From Ruegeria sp. 6PALISEP08 (lineage in GTDB: Bacteria; Pseudomonadota; Alphaproteobacteria; Rhodobacterales; Rhodobacteraceae): a DNA stretch of 44,589 bases. The stretch spans positions 1 through 44,589 of the forward strand of contig NZ_LGXZ01000019.1 in assembly GCF_001238295.1 (NCBI RefSeq), written 5' to 3'. Shown piece after piece: positions 8,668 through 15,359 of the stretch. How positions within the stretch are numbered: position 1 is the stretch's first letter; every line of letters starts with the position of its first letter. A model generated the notes under the pieces. The model had not been told where the DNA came from. It made no database searches and saw only the letters and a program-made list of their open reading frames with translations. The translations under genes and the position numbers were made by a program.

Positions 8668-9854
8668 TGAGAGTAACGCACTTTCCCTCTCGGGCTGCGG
8701 GGCTGGCAGATCGCATGTCGGGGTTCGTTGAGCATTTGCGCATGAACGGGCTGCGGGTCGGGCCAAAGGAAACTGGGGATGCGTTGGTGGCCTTGTCAGC
8801 AGTGAAGGCGACGGATGCCGAGCGGGCGCGTCAGGCGTTGTGCGCGGTTTTGACCGGGGATGCTGAAGAATGGCGGCGATTTGATGAGTTGTTCGACGCG
8901 TACTGGTTCAACGCAGGAAAGCAGCGTGCGGGCGTTGCGCAAAATGCCCATGTTCGGGTGCAATCTGCGAAGCCCATGATCTGGCAGAGCCAAGATCAGG
9001 GAACAGGCACCTCGCAGAGTGATACCGGGAACGCCACCACTCCGGATCCGGGTGATGGGGCGGCCGAGGGGATGGACGGGAAGCTGATCGCGACCCGAAC
9101 GGCCAACCTCTCGCGCCGGGATTTGCGTGAGTTGATGGACGAAGAGGCTTTAAAGCAAGCCGAAACGGCTGCATTGGCCTTGGCACGCGCCATGCGAGAT
9201 CGTCGGTCACGTCGCCGTAAAAAAGCGTTGCGAGGTCCCGCGTTGGACATGCGCCGAATACAACGGGCCAGCCTGGCACGTGGTGGCGAGCCGTTGGATT
9301 TGTATCGCCGCGCGCGCCCCCCGCGTCCAATGAGAATTGTTGCGTTGTGCGATGTGAGCGGTTCGATGACCGTGTATTCCCGTGTGTTCCTGGCCTTTTT
9401 GAAAGGGTTGATCGGCAGCGGGACCGAAGCCGATGCCTATCTGTTTCATACGCGACTGATGCGCGTAACCGATGCCCTGCGGGATCATGATACACTGCGG
9501 GCGGCGGGACGCTTGTCATTGATGGCCAAAGGATTTGGTGGCGGCACCGATATTTCTGGCAGTCTTGATCGATTTCTTTCGGGTTATGGTGCGCGGGCGC
9601 TCAATGGGCGGACGGTGGTTCTGATCCTCTCGGATGGGTATTGCAGCTCTAACCCACAGGCGCTTGGTGATGTGCTGGCACGGATCAAGCGCAAGGCGCG
9701 GCGGATCGTGTGGCTGAACCCACTGAAAGGCTGGAAGGAATATCAGCCTATCGCGGCGGCGATGCGGGCGGCGGAACCTTATCTGGACGCCCATTTGCCC
9801 GCGAATACTCTTGACGCTTTGGCGGCATTGGAGCCGCAGTTCCGACAGTTATGA
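8667..9854 (+). CDS. coxE: VWA-domain protein CoxE, CO dehydrogenase maturation
   Basis: This 395-aa protein has a von Willebrand factor A domain in its C-terminal half with a complete MIDAS start, DVSGSM at about residue 229. It belongs to the CoxE family, which pairs with MoxR-type ATPases such as CoxD; in O. carboxidovorans coxE is involved in copper loading of the CO dehydrogenase active site. The middle region (about 150-200) is Arg-rich and probably disordered. The ATG at 8667 overlaps the coxD stop (TGATG) and has AAAGG 8 nt upstream; a GTG at 8664 is the alternative. coxF follows after 13 nt. Confidence 0.9.
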   Translation: MRVTHFPSRAAGLADRMSGFVEHLRMNGLRVGPKETGDALVALSAVKATDAERARQALCAVLTGDAEEWRRFDELFDAYWFNAGKQRAGVAQNAHVRVQSAKPMIWQSQDQGTGTSQSDTGNATTPDPGDGAAEGMDGKLIATRTANLSRRDLRELMDEEALKQAETAALALARAMRDRRSRRRKKALRGPALDMRRIQRASLARGGEPLDLYRRARPPRPMRIVALCDVSGSMTVYSRVFLAFLKGLIGSGTEADAYLFHTRLMRVTDALRDHDTLRAAGRLSLMAKGFGGGTDISGSLDRFLSGYGARALNGRTVVLILSDGYCSSNPQALGDVLARIKRKARRIVWLNPLKGWKEYQPIAAAMRAAEPYLDAHLPANTLDALAALEPQFRQL

Positions 9855-9867
9855 AAGGAGTCTAACA

Positions 9868-10680
9868 ATGGCGAATTTCGATATTTTTGACACAATAGAG
9901 CAGCTTCGCGGAACCGGCGAAGCCTTCTGTGTGGCGACGGTGCTGCGCACGGCGGACGCAACTTCGGCCAAGGCTGGCGGCAAGGCCGTCATCACGCGGG
10001 ACGGTCAGATCCTGGGTCATCTTGGGGGGGCTTGTGTGCAACGCGCGGTTCGAATGTCGGCACAGCAGGCGTTGGTCAGCGGGGCGCCGCAGATGATCCG
10101 TGTCAAACCTTCGGAAAAGGTGGTGAACATGACGGACCCGGACGGGGTGCAAACCTTCAAAAGCGGTTGCCCCTCCGGTGGCACTGTCGATCTTTTGGTA
10201 GAACCCTATAGACACGCGCCACGGCTGGTCATTTTTGGTGACGGGCTGATTGCCACCGCCTTGGCGGCACATGGGGCGCTGGCGGGGTTCCGTACCGCTA
10301 TCGAAAGCGGGCCTGAGGTCGCCGGTGATCACATACGATTCAATCCGGATCAGGTTGAGGCACTGGGTGTCGAACCGCAGGATTTTGTGGTAGTGGCGGC
10401 ACAGGGGCGCAAGGATGCGGCGGCACTGAACGCGGCGCTGGAAACCTCGGCAGCGCGCGTGTCGATGGTGGCCAGCCGCCGCAAAGCCGAAACGCTTACA
10501 GCAAAACTGATTACGCAAGGCATGGATCCCTCAAAAGTCGCGCGTCTGAAATCGCCGGCGGGGTTGGATATTCATGCCATCGACCCGCATGAAATCGCGT
10601 TGTCGATCTTGGCCGAGATCGTGATGTGGCGGAACAGCGACAAATCGACGGAGGTTTCTCATGATGAAAAGTTGGCTTGA
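9868..10680 (+). CDS. coxF: XdhC/CoxF-family maturation protein
   Basis: This 270-aa protein has the N-terminal XdhC/CoxF domain (about 1-75) and a C-terminal Rossmann-like XdhC domain (about 115-260, LVIFGDGLIATALAAHG). XdhC proteins bind and deliver the molybdenum cofactor to xanthine-oxidase-family enzymes. CoxF is the counterpart for CO dehydrogenase, and its position after coxE matches the coxDEF order. AAAGGAG sits 7 nt before the chosen ATG; a frame extension back to 9811 runs inside coxE and is unlikely. The 3' end overlaps a small downstream ORF by 20 nt. Confidence 0.92.
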   Translation: MANFDIFDTIEQLRGTGEAFCVATVLRTADATSAKAGGKAVITRDGQILGHLGGACVQRAVRMSAQQALVSGAPQMIRVKPSEKVVNMTDPDGVQTFKSGCPSGGTVDLLVEPYRHAPRLVIFGDGLIATALAAHGALAGFRTAIESGPEVAGDHIRFNPDQVEALGVEPQDFVVVAAQGRKDAAALNAALETSAARVSMVASRRKAETLTAKLITQGMDPSKVARLKSPAGLDIHAIDPHEIALSILAEIVMWRNSDKSTEVSHDEKLA

Positions 10681-10771
10681 ACGCTTGCGCCGCAGAAAAA
10701 CTGCGCGCCCGGAACTCACTGCGCAGGAGGCGGCAGAGGTCGCACTTCGCGTATTCCCAAGATGTTGTTGA
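10661..10771 (+). CDS. Small basic protein (36 aa) between coxF and coxG
   Basis: A 36-codon frame starts with two Met codons (MMKSWLERLRRRK) inside the end of coxF and stops at TGA 10769-10771, 16 nt before coxG. A strong GACGGAGG sits 6 nt before the ATG. The N-terminus could form a short basic amphipathic helix (Trp, Leu, then an Arg/Lys run), followed by a Glu/Ala-rich stretch. I recognise no family. Overlap with coxF suggests translational coupling. Real translation is inferred from the ribosome site and tight spacing; chance occurrence in this GC-rich setting is possible. Confidence 0.5.
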   Translation: MMKSWLERLRRRKTARPELTAQEAAEVALRVFPRCC

Positions 10772-10787
10772 TCAAAGGATAAACTGA

Positions 10788-11240
10788 ATGGAACTGACCG
10801 ACGAAATCCGCATCTCTGCGCCCCGTGACGTGGTCTATCGTGCTCTTAATGATCCCGATATTTTGAAAGATTGTATCCCTGGCTGTGAAGAGCTGACCCA
10901 GAAATCGCCAACCGAGCTTGAGGCAAAGGTGGTTCTTAAAATCGGCCCCGTCAAAGCGCGTTTTGCCGGAGAAGTCACGCTGGATACGGCGAATGCTCCG
11001 GAAGGGTTCTCACTGGCCGGTGAAGGCAAGGGTGGGGCAGCTGGATTTGCCAAGGGCGGTGCAGAAGTGACCTTGACCGAAGAGGGGATCGAGACGGTTT
11101 TGTCCTACACCGCCAAGGTCGATATTGGCGGCAAGATCGCTCAGCTGGGCAGTCGACTGATCGCAGGCACGGCCAAGAAACTATCCGGTAAGTTTTTCAC
11201 GCGCTTCGGAGAAATCGTTTCGGAACAACCTGTTGCCTGA
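10788..11240 (+). CDS. coxG: CoxG, SRPBCC-family CO dehydrogenase partner
   Basis: This 150-aa protein has a START/SRPBCC fold typical of CoxG (MELTDEIRISAPRDVVYRAL, then CIPGCEEL and the Gly-rich GKGGAAGFAKGG loop). In O. carboxidovorans CoxG recruits CO dehydrogenase to the cytoplasmic membrane, and more recent work on a mycobacterial CoxG reports quinone binding. This copy covers only the SRPBCC domain and lacks the hydrophobic C-terminal anchor of longer CoxG proteins, so membrane attachment would have to be indirect. It is the last gene of the cluster. A terminator-like hairpin follows, and a tRNA-Leu-associated island begins about 150 bp downstream. Confidence 0.92.
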   Translation: MELTDEIRISAPRDVVYRALNDPDILKDCIPGCEELTQKSPTELEAKVVLKIGPVKARFAGEVTLDTANAPEGFSLAGEGKGGAAGFAKGGAEVTLTEEGIETVLSYTAKVDIGGKIAQLGSRLIAGTAKKLSGKFFTRFGEIVSEQPVA

Positions 11241-11256
11241 TTGGCGAGAATCGATA

Positions 11257-11290
11257 GAAGCGCTCACTGATGGCGCTTCGCTTCTTTATG
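11257..11290 (+). terminator. Probable rho-independent terminator after coxG
   Basis: GAAGCGC (11257-11263) pairs with GCGCTTC (11273-11279) across a 9-nt loop and is followed by GCTTCTTT. It lies 17 bp after the coxG stop, which suits the end of the cox operon. The T-run is short. Confidence 0.6.
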
Positions 11291-11376
11291 CACGCGATCA
11301 GATGCAACCGCTTGCGAGGCCGGCGGGGTGTCTGGCTGTTGGTGTCAGGAAAAAGTCACATCCGTCAAACCATTTT

Positions 11377-11405
11377 GGCCTATGGGATATGGTGCCCAAG
11401 AGAGG
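11377..11405 (-). repeat. Distal att copy of the tRNA-Leu 3' end
   Basis: Positions 11390-11405 match the tRNA-Leu 3' end at 15072-15087 at 15 of 16 bases, covering the CCA, discriminator base, acceptor 3' strand and start of the T-arm. Looser similarity extends to 11377 (about 24 of 29 columns with one gap). This is the expected far end of an island integrated in that tRNA gene. Confidence 0.75.
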
Positions 11406-11464
11406 CCCTGATTGCACTATTTAACTTAATTATATCAATTAGTTACTTTCCTTCAAGACCAGAT

Positions 11465-11483
11465 TGTGGACTTAAATGTGGAC
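11465..11483 (+). repeat. Left paired TGTGGAC boxes (candidate integrase arm sites)
   Basis: TGTGGAC occurs at 11465-11471 and 11477-11483, 12 bp start to start. A pair with identical spacing and orientation lies just inside the other island end. They sit about 60-75 bp from the att core, which is typical for arm-type sites of tyrosine integrases. Confidence 0.6.
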
Positions 11484-11760
11484 TCGCAGAAAGCAAGTGC
11501 GTGTCCGGCAACCTGAAAAGTCCAAAAGGCTGGCGAGCTTCATTATTCAAAAAAGCGTACCCAAAAATGAATCGACAACCGCGCCACTGGCAGTCTTATG
11601 CTTGCAATCGTATTTCAGAGTTTTTTGACAGCTTAACCTCTTGAATTTAGGTTCTTTATCCAAGCAAGACAACTCTGCGGTGTCCACCTCGCCGCTACGC
11701 GCTACAAGCACAGCTAAAGCAATCCAAAATTTCTTTGTTTGATGCGTGTTCCGCCGGGAT

Positions 11761-11792
11761 TCTGACCAAGTAGCGTTTAGTGTTATACTAAA
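11761..11792 (+). promoter_or_regulatory. Candidate promoter/operator of the island hydrolase gene
   Basis: TTTAGT (11776-11781) and ACTAAA (11787-11792) form a perfect 6-bp inverted repeat with a 5-bp centre. It overlaps a -10-like TATACT (11784-11789). CTGACC at 11762-11767 could be a weak -35 at 16 bp. It is about 150 bp before the hydrolase ATG. Assignment is tentative. Confidence 0.3.
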
Positions 11793-11944
11793 GCTAACGC
11801 ACTTTCTTTTGAGCTGGCATTTGTCACAATTTGCACACCGTGTGCGCCGAATTAAAACGGATAGAAGTTCCTTTGCATGGCCAGTATTGATAAAGCTAAA
11901 GGTCAATCATTTCGATTTGTTTCAACATTTGTAAGGGGGATTTT

Positions 11945-13489
11945 ATGACTGCTGAAGGAAGCTTTTCTCACGTATGTGGTGACAAGACCAACGCTAAATT
12001 GGACGTCGTTTTCATTCATGGTTTGACAGGCGATCCAAGAGATACCTGGGTTTCAAAACAACCTGATAAAGAGAAGGTTTTTTGGCCCAGTTGGTTGGTA
12101 GAGGATATACCAGGTCTTTGCGTTTGGACGGCTGGCTATCCCGCTAGCATTTTTGAGAAGTTTGGAGACAAAGAGATGCACTTGGGTGCTCGGGCAGATC
12201 ACCTTTTGGAGCATATGGCGACTGATGGATTGGGAAACCGGCCTATTGTTTTCGTCTGCCATAGCCTTGGCGGAATAATGGCTAAAGCGATGCTGCGTGC
12301 TGCAAAAGAGAGCACTGATGAAACTTGGAACAACATCGCTAACGAATTGAGCCTTGTTGCCTTTATTGCGACCCCACATAAGGGCGCGACCATGGCAAAA
12401 GTTCTTAATTTGTTGGCTCCAAGGGTAAGTTCCACGTTCATAAGCAAGCTGTCGAATAGTGGTGGAGAGATGACAGAATTATTCAACTCATACCGCAACA
12501 ATGCGAACAAGCAGGACATCAAGACACTCTCTTACTACGAAACGCACAAAACAATGAAAGTAGCACTTGTAGTTACATCCGACAGTGCCGACCCTGGACA
12601 CTTGAGTAATGTTCCTATTGCGATAGACGCTGATCACGCGGAGATATGTAAGCCAAAAGATCGGAATGCACTTCTTTATCGCTCTTTGAAACGGCACATT
12701 GGTTCGTTAAGCAAAGCAACGGCTGAAAAAAAAACTCCATCAAGTAGCAAAGGTGTTGTAGCTCGTTTCTTTCATGCAGCAGTCCATGAGAAACCTACCT
12801 ATGGAGCATCCCATTTAATTGTCGGCTTAGAAAACACTGAAACGAAGGCCGTAGCACTAAAAGGGTTGCGATTTGAGGTCACGCGATGGTTGGCATACCT
12901 GGATGTAAACGCTACAGAAACGTCGCGTTTGACAGCTCCAACAGTTCAACCGGTTGTCGAGTTGAGCTTCCTGCAACCCTCATCAACCTATTATTGCCAT
13001 TTAGCCGGGACTGATGGGGCCGATGACCACAATGAAGCCGTTATCATTCAACCGGGCCGGGCCTTATTCATAAGGGTTAATTTGTTCACAAGAGAAGCTG
13101 CAACAGACCTACCTGAGTTGACGCGAGAAAGGTTCTTGGAGATAACCGGAGACTTTTTCTTCGAAGAACAGCCAGTTTTGGGTGTCTTTATTGCGAACAT
13201 AAAGTGTGTGGCTGTGTCACCAAATGAAGAAGAACTCGATGAGTTTTCATTCGCTTCAACTTTTGGGGGAGGCAAAGCTAAAACGACTTTCTATCTAACG
13301 CGACCTAGCTTTATCGATCACAAAGTGGAAGTGGCAGACGCTAGCACTTTGCATGAGTTGTCAAAAGATTGCAGGATAATTGGCAAGAGCGTTTCAGATG
13401 CATTAGCGATATCGCATAGTGACTATGACGGGCCGGGCGATATCTGGGAAAACGCAGCGTCTAAGCACGTGGGCCCCTTAGGAGCATAG
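11945..13489 (+). CDS. SERAC1-like alpha/beta-hydrolase with unknown C-terminal domain (island cargo)
   Basis: This 514-aa protein has an N-terminal alpha/beta-hydrolase fold (about 18-250). It shows the oxyanion motif VVFIHGLTGDP, the nucleophile elbow CHSLGG (Ser107), a likely acid at Asp213 or Asp216, and His231 in DHAEICKP. The DHxxICKP motif and the RSLKRHI ending are typical of the SERAC1/lipase-like hydrolases found fused to NB-ARC or TPR modules. Residues ~270-514 look beta-rich and match no family I recognise. There is no signal peptide or clear membrane helix, so it should be cytoplasmic. AAGGGGGA sits just before the ATG. It is the only intact gene of the tRNA-Leu island and has A/T-rich codon use unlike its neighbours. 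A lipase or esterase activity is likely; a role in phage defence or as a toxin is inference from island placement only. Confidence 0.8.
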   Translation: MTAEGSFSHVCGDKTNAKLDVVFIHGLTGDPRDTWVSKQPDKEKVFWPSWLVEDIPGLCVWTAGYPASIFEKFGDKEMHLGARADHLLEHMATDGLGNRPIVFVCHSLGGIMAKAMLRAAKESTDETWNNIANELSLVAFIATPHKGATMAKVLNLLAPRVSSTFISKLSNSGGEMTELFNSYRNNANKQDIKTLSYYETHKTMKVALVVTSDSADPGHLSNVPIAIDADHAEICKPKDRNALLYRSLKRHIGSLSKATAEKKTPSSSKGVVARFFHAAVHEKPTYGASHLIVGLENTETKAVALKGLRFEVTRWLAYLDVNATETSRLTAPTVQPVVELSFLQPSSTYYCHLAGTDGADDHNEAVIIQPGRALFIRVNLFTREAATDLPELTRERFLEITGDFFFEEQPVLGVFIANIKCVAVSPNEEELDEFSFASTFGGGKAKTTFYLTRPSFIDHKVEVADASTLHELSKDCRIIGKSVSDALAISHSDYDGPGDIWENAASKHVGPLGA

Positions 13490-13645
13490 ACGTCGCTACA
13501 TTGTCTCTTAATCCAACAATAAGGGTAATAAAGGGTCTCGGTTTTTGAATTAGTAATAGCAAAACCCCCACCCCTTCTTTTTCGTAGCTTTTTGGGGAGA
13601 TACGCCCAGCGCCCAGTCTGCCAATAGATCTTGCCTTAGTGTCAG

Positions 13646-13751
13646 CTCCTTAGGGTGGCGGATTTGTCTGTCTATGGAGTCGGTTTTCACATTCGGCAGA
13701 CACTCTGCCTCGACTCCTTAGAACCTAATGGCAGACAAGGAGACCATCGCC
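13646..13751 (+). promoter_or_regulatory. Upstream region of the serine recombinase with res-like dyads
   Basis: Two spaced inverted repeats precede the recombinase gene: TGTCTG (13665-13670) with CAGACA (13697-13702), and TCTGCC (13704-13709) with GGCAGA (13730-13735). CTCCTTAG is repeated at 13646 and 13714. Serial dyads of about 30-40 bp upstream of a resolvase gene resemble res subsites I-III, but the match is by layout only. The rest of 13490-13645 shows nothing I can assign. Confidence 0.35.
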
Positions 13752-14189
13752 ATGTTGATTGGATACGCCAGAACATCGACCCTAGAGCAGAATGCTGGCT
13801 TAGAAGCTCAGAGAGAGTCACTGAAGGGCAATGGCTGTGAGCGTCTATTCGAGGAACAAGTAAGCTCTACAGCTTTCAGAGGAGCGCTTAGGGACGCTCT
13901 GAGCTTTTGTCGAGAAGGAGACACATTGGTTGTCACCAAGTTGGATAGATTAGCTCGCTCAGTAAAGCATCTGGGTGAGATCATCGAGGAGTTGGAGGTC
14001 AAAAGAGTCGAGCTGAGAATACTTGATCTTGGGCTGGATACATCAAATGCAACTGGGAAGCTGATGCTAAACGTTCTAGGTTCGGTAGCCCAGTTTGAGC
14101 GTGAGCTGATGCTGGAAAGACAGCGTATCCTGCAATGTCCGGTTGTTTTCCAATTCCCGATACATGTCTTGGATCACGATAGCTGGTAA
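13752..14189 (+). pseudogene. Serine recombinase (resolvase/invertase family), C-terminally truncated
   Basis: The N-terminal catalytic domain is well preserved: MLIGYARTST with the nucleophile Ser9, TKLDRLARS (about 63-70) with the active-site arginines, and GSVAQFERELMLERQR, which begins the long E helix. Homology ends at Arg125 (codon 14124-14126). The last 20 codons are read from sequence antisense to the integrase, so the C-terminal helix-turn-helix DNA-binding domain is missing. The ATG at 13752 has AAGGAG 8 nt upstream and gives the usual family N-terminus; the ATG at 13728 is the alternative. Without its DNA-binding part it should be inactive as a resolvase. Confidence 0.85.
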
Positions 14190-14987
14190 AGGGTGCCTCA
14201 AATCCACTGATGCATCATCTGGTTTGGGATACTTCAGCTTGTTGAAGGGGTTGTTGGTGTTGAGGTCATGTTCTTCAATTGCCAATGAAAAAACCGCCTT
14301 AACGTCGTTGATGTTCCGTTTCACGGAAGCTGGTGACATTTTCTTAAGAAGGTTGTCTCTGAGCGCTCTAGCATGTGCACGAGTAACATGTTTTAGAGCA
14401 ATATCCTGCTTGGTTACGTTGAGGAGATTGCGTTCGGCACGAGCGATTCTCTGAACCTGTTTCTTCCGCTTGAACGCGTCCGGTTCTTGCCTCTCGTCCA
14501 GGTAGAAGGCGAATGCTTGCTTTATGGTAAGCTCTGCATCGATGTTTTGAACACCGTGCAGTAGAGCGGTGATCATCGCAGAGTCCTTGAACGACAGGTC
14601 TTCTTGGTCGGGTTGTCCGGTCTCTGGGTTAGTTGGGTACTTGGATAGAATTGACTCAGCTCGTTCTGAGCGAGAAAGCTCTTCGTCGTCTGAACGCCCT
14701 CTCGAATAAGGGTCGATACCAGCTTCAAGAAATTGAGCCTCTATAGCTGATTTGATCGCCCAAGTTTCGGCAGTTGAAGAGATCGAACTCGTTGATTTGA
14801 ATAGAAGATCGACATGATCGTGAATCGAAGGGTAGTTCCGCATTGCCTCAGTTTCAGACTTACCCAAAACCCTGACAATTTCGCTCTTTCCGAGGACTGC
14901 TTGAAGCCTGTCTGGAACCCTTCTGCGATACTTGTACGTGCCGTTCTTTTCGATTCTGAGGTGTTTTAACACGAGTGTTCTTGTCAT
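14076..14987 (-). pseudogene. Tyrosine recombinase (phage-type integrase), C-terminal catalytic part lost
   Basis: The frame encodes the N-terminal arm-binding region typical of DUF6538-type integrases (NGTYKYRRRVPDRLQ) and a SAM-like core-binding domain (about 140-255, NLLNVTKQDIALKHVTRAHA through NDVKAVFSLA). It ends just after the KLKYPKPDD linker and the first strand of the catalytic domain. Native sequence stops at about 14136-14138; the last ~19 codons are antisense to the truncated serine recombinase. The catalytic Arg, His-x-x-Arg and Tyr residues are absent. The gene lies 85 bp from the tRNA-Leu 3' end and points away from it, as integrases of tRNA-borne islands do. I prefer ATG 14987; a GTG at 15017 would place the arm boxes inside the coding region. 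Confidence 0.85.
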
Positions 14988-14993
14988 TGGCTT

Positions 14994-15012
14994 TGTGGAC
15001 CTGATTGTGGAC
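14994..15012 (+). repeat. Right paired TGTGGAC boxes (candidate integrase arm sites)
   Basis: TGTGGAC at 14994-15000 and 15006-15012 repeats the sequence, orientation and 12-bp spacing of the pair at 11465-11483. It lies 60-78 bp from the tRNA-end core and just upstream of the integrase ATG. Integrase binding here could also repress its own gene. Confidence 0.6.
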
Positions 15013-15059
15013 CTCACTAGGCCAGCAATCCGGAAAAGCTAACTTATTTCAATAATTTA

Positions 15060-15087
15060 GGCTTGTTGGATTGGTGCCCAGGAGAGG
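15060..15087 (-). repeat. Proximal att copy in the tRNA-Leu 3' end
   Basis: This is the tRNA-side partner of the repeat at 11377-11405. The conserved core, 15072-15087, covers the CCA end, the discriminator base and the acceptor 3' strand. Confidence 0.75.
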
Positions 15088-15158
15088 ACTCGAACCTCCA
15101 CGTCCATACGGACACTAGCACCTGAAGCTAGCGCGTCTACCAATTCCGCCACCTGGGC
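15072..15158 (-). tRNA. tRNA-Leu, anticodon CAG
   Basis: The reverse strand folds as a class II tRNA of 87 nt including an encoded CCA. The acceptor stem is GCCCAGG/CCTGGGC, the D-loop region is AATTGGTAGACGC, and the anticodon stem-loop CTAGC-TTCAGGT-GCTAG gives anticodon CAG. The long variable arm (TGTCCGTATGGACGT) is typical of leucine, and the T-arm carries GGTTCGAGTCC. It serves as the integration site of the island on its 3' side. Confidence 0.97.
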
Positions 15159-15359
15159 AGGTGTCGTGGAGGGGCGTTTAAGCCCAGTGGCGGAGGGCGT
15201 CAACCAGATTCGGGTAGATTTTTGAAAGTTTTTTGAATTTGCTCCCCGCCCCGCTTTTCACGCCTGAAAATTTCAACACCCTCGCGGCGAATTAGCGCCT
15301 TGTTTGGAGGGGCTGCGGGCGTTAGGTCTAGGGCGCAATTTCTCAGCAGGAGCCCTCTC

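Larger units (their letters stand above)
11406..11944. other. Gene-poor, AT-rich left part of the island
   Basis: Apart from the arm-type boxes and a dyad near 11776 I see no convincing gene here. Frames of 124 codons (11270-11644, plus) and 119 codons (11547-11906, minus) exist but lack ribosome sites, cross the att end or begin with a rare start codon, and resemble no family I know. The region may be leftover sequence from a larger element plus the promoter of the hydrolase gene. Confidence 0.5.
11390..15087. mobile_element. Small integrative island at tRNA-Leu(CAG), degenerate
   Basis: This ~3.7-kb segment is clearly richer in A+T than both flanks. It lies between the 3' end of a tRNA-Leu gene and an imperfect second copy of that end near 11390. 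Inside are one intact cargo gene (alpha/beta-hydrolase), a truncated serine recombinase, and a truncated tyrosine recombinase in the canonical place next to the tRNA. Paired TGTGGAC boxes lie inside both ends. With both recombinases lacking their C-termini, it should not move on its own. Confidence 0.85.

Noticed and set aside
11270..11644. 124-codon plus frame across the island's left end
   Set aside because: No ribosome site, spans the att copy and arm boxes, and has no recognisable family.
11547..11906. 119-codon Cys-rich minus frame in the island
   Set aside because: Starts with TTG, no ribosome site, irregular composition; the cysteines do not form a known motif.
14143..14454. 103-codon plus frame opposite the integrase
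   Set aside because: Antisense to the integrase core-binding domain and without a ribosome site.
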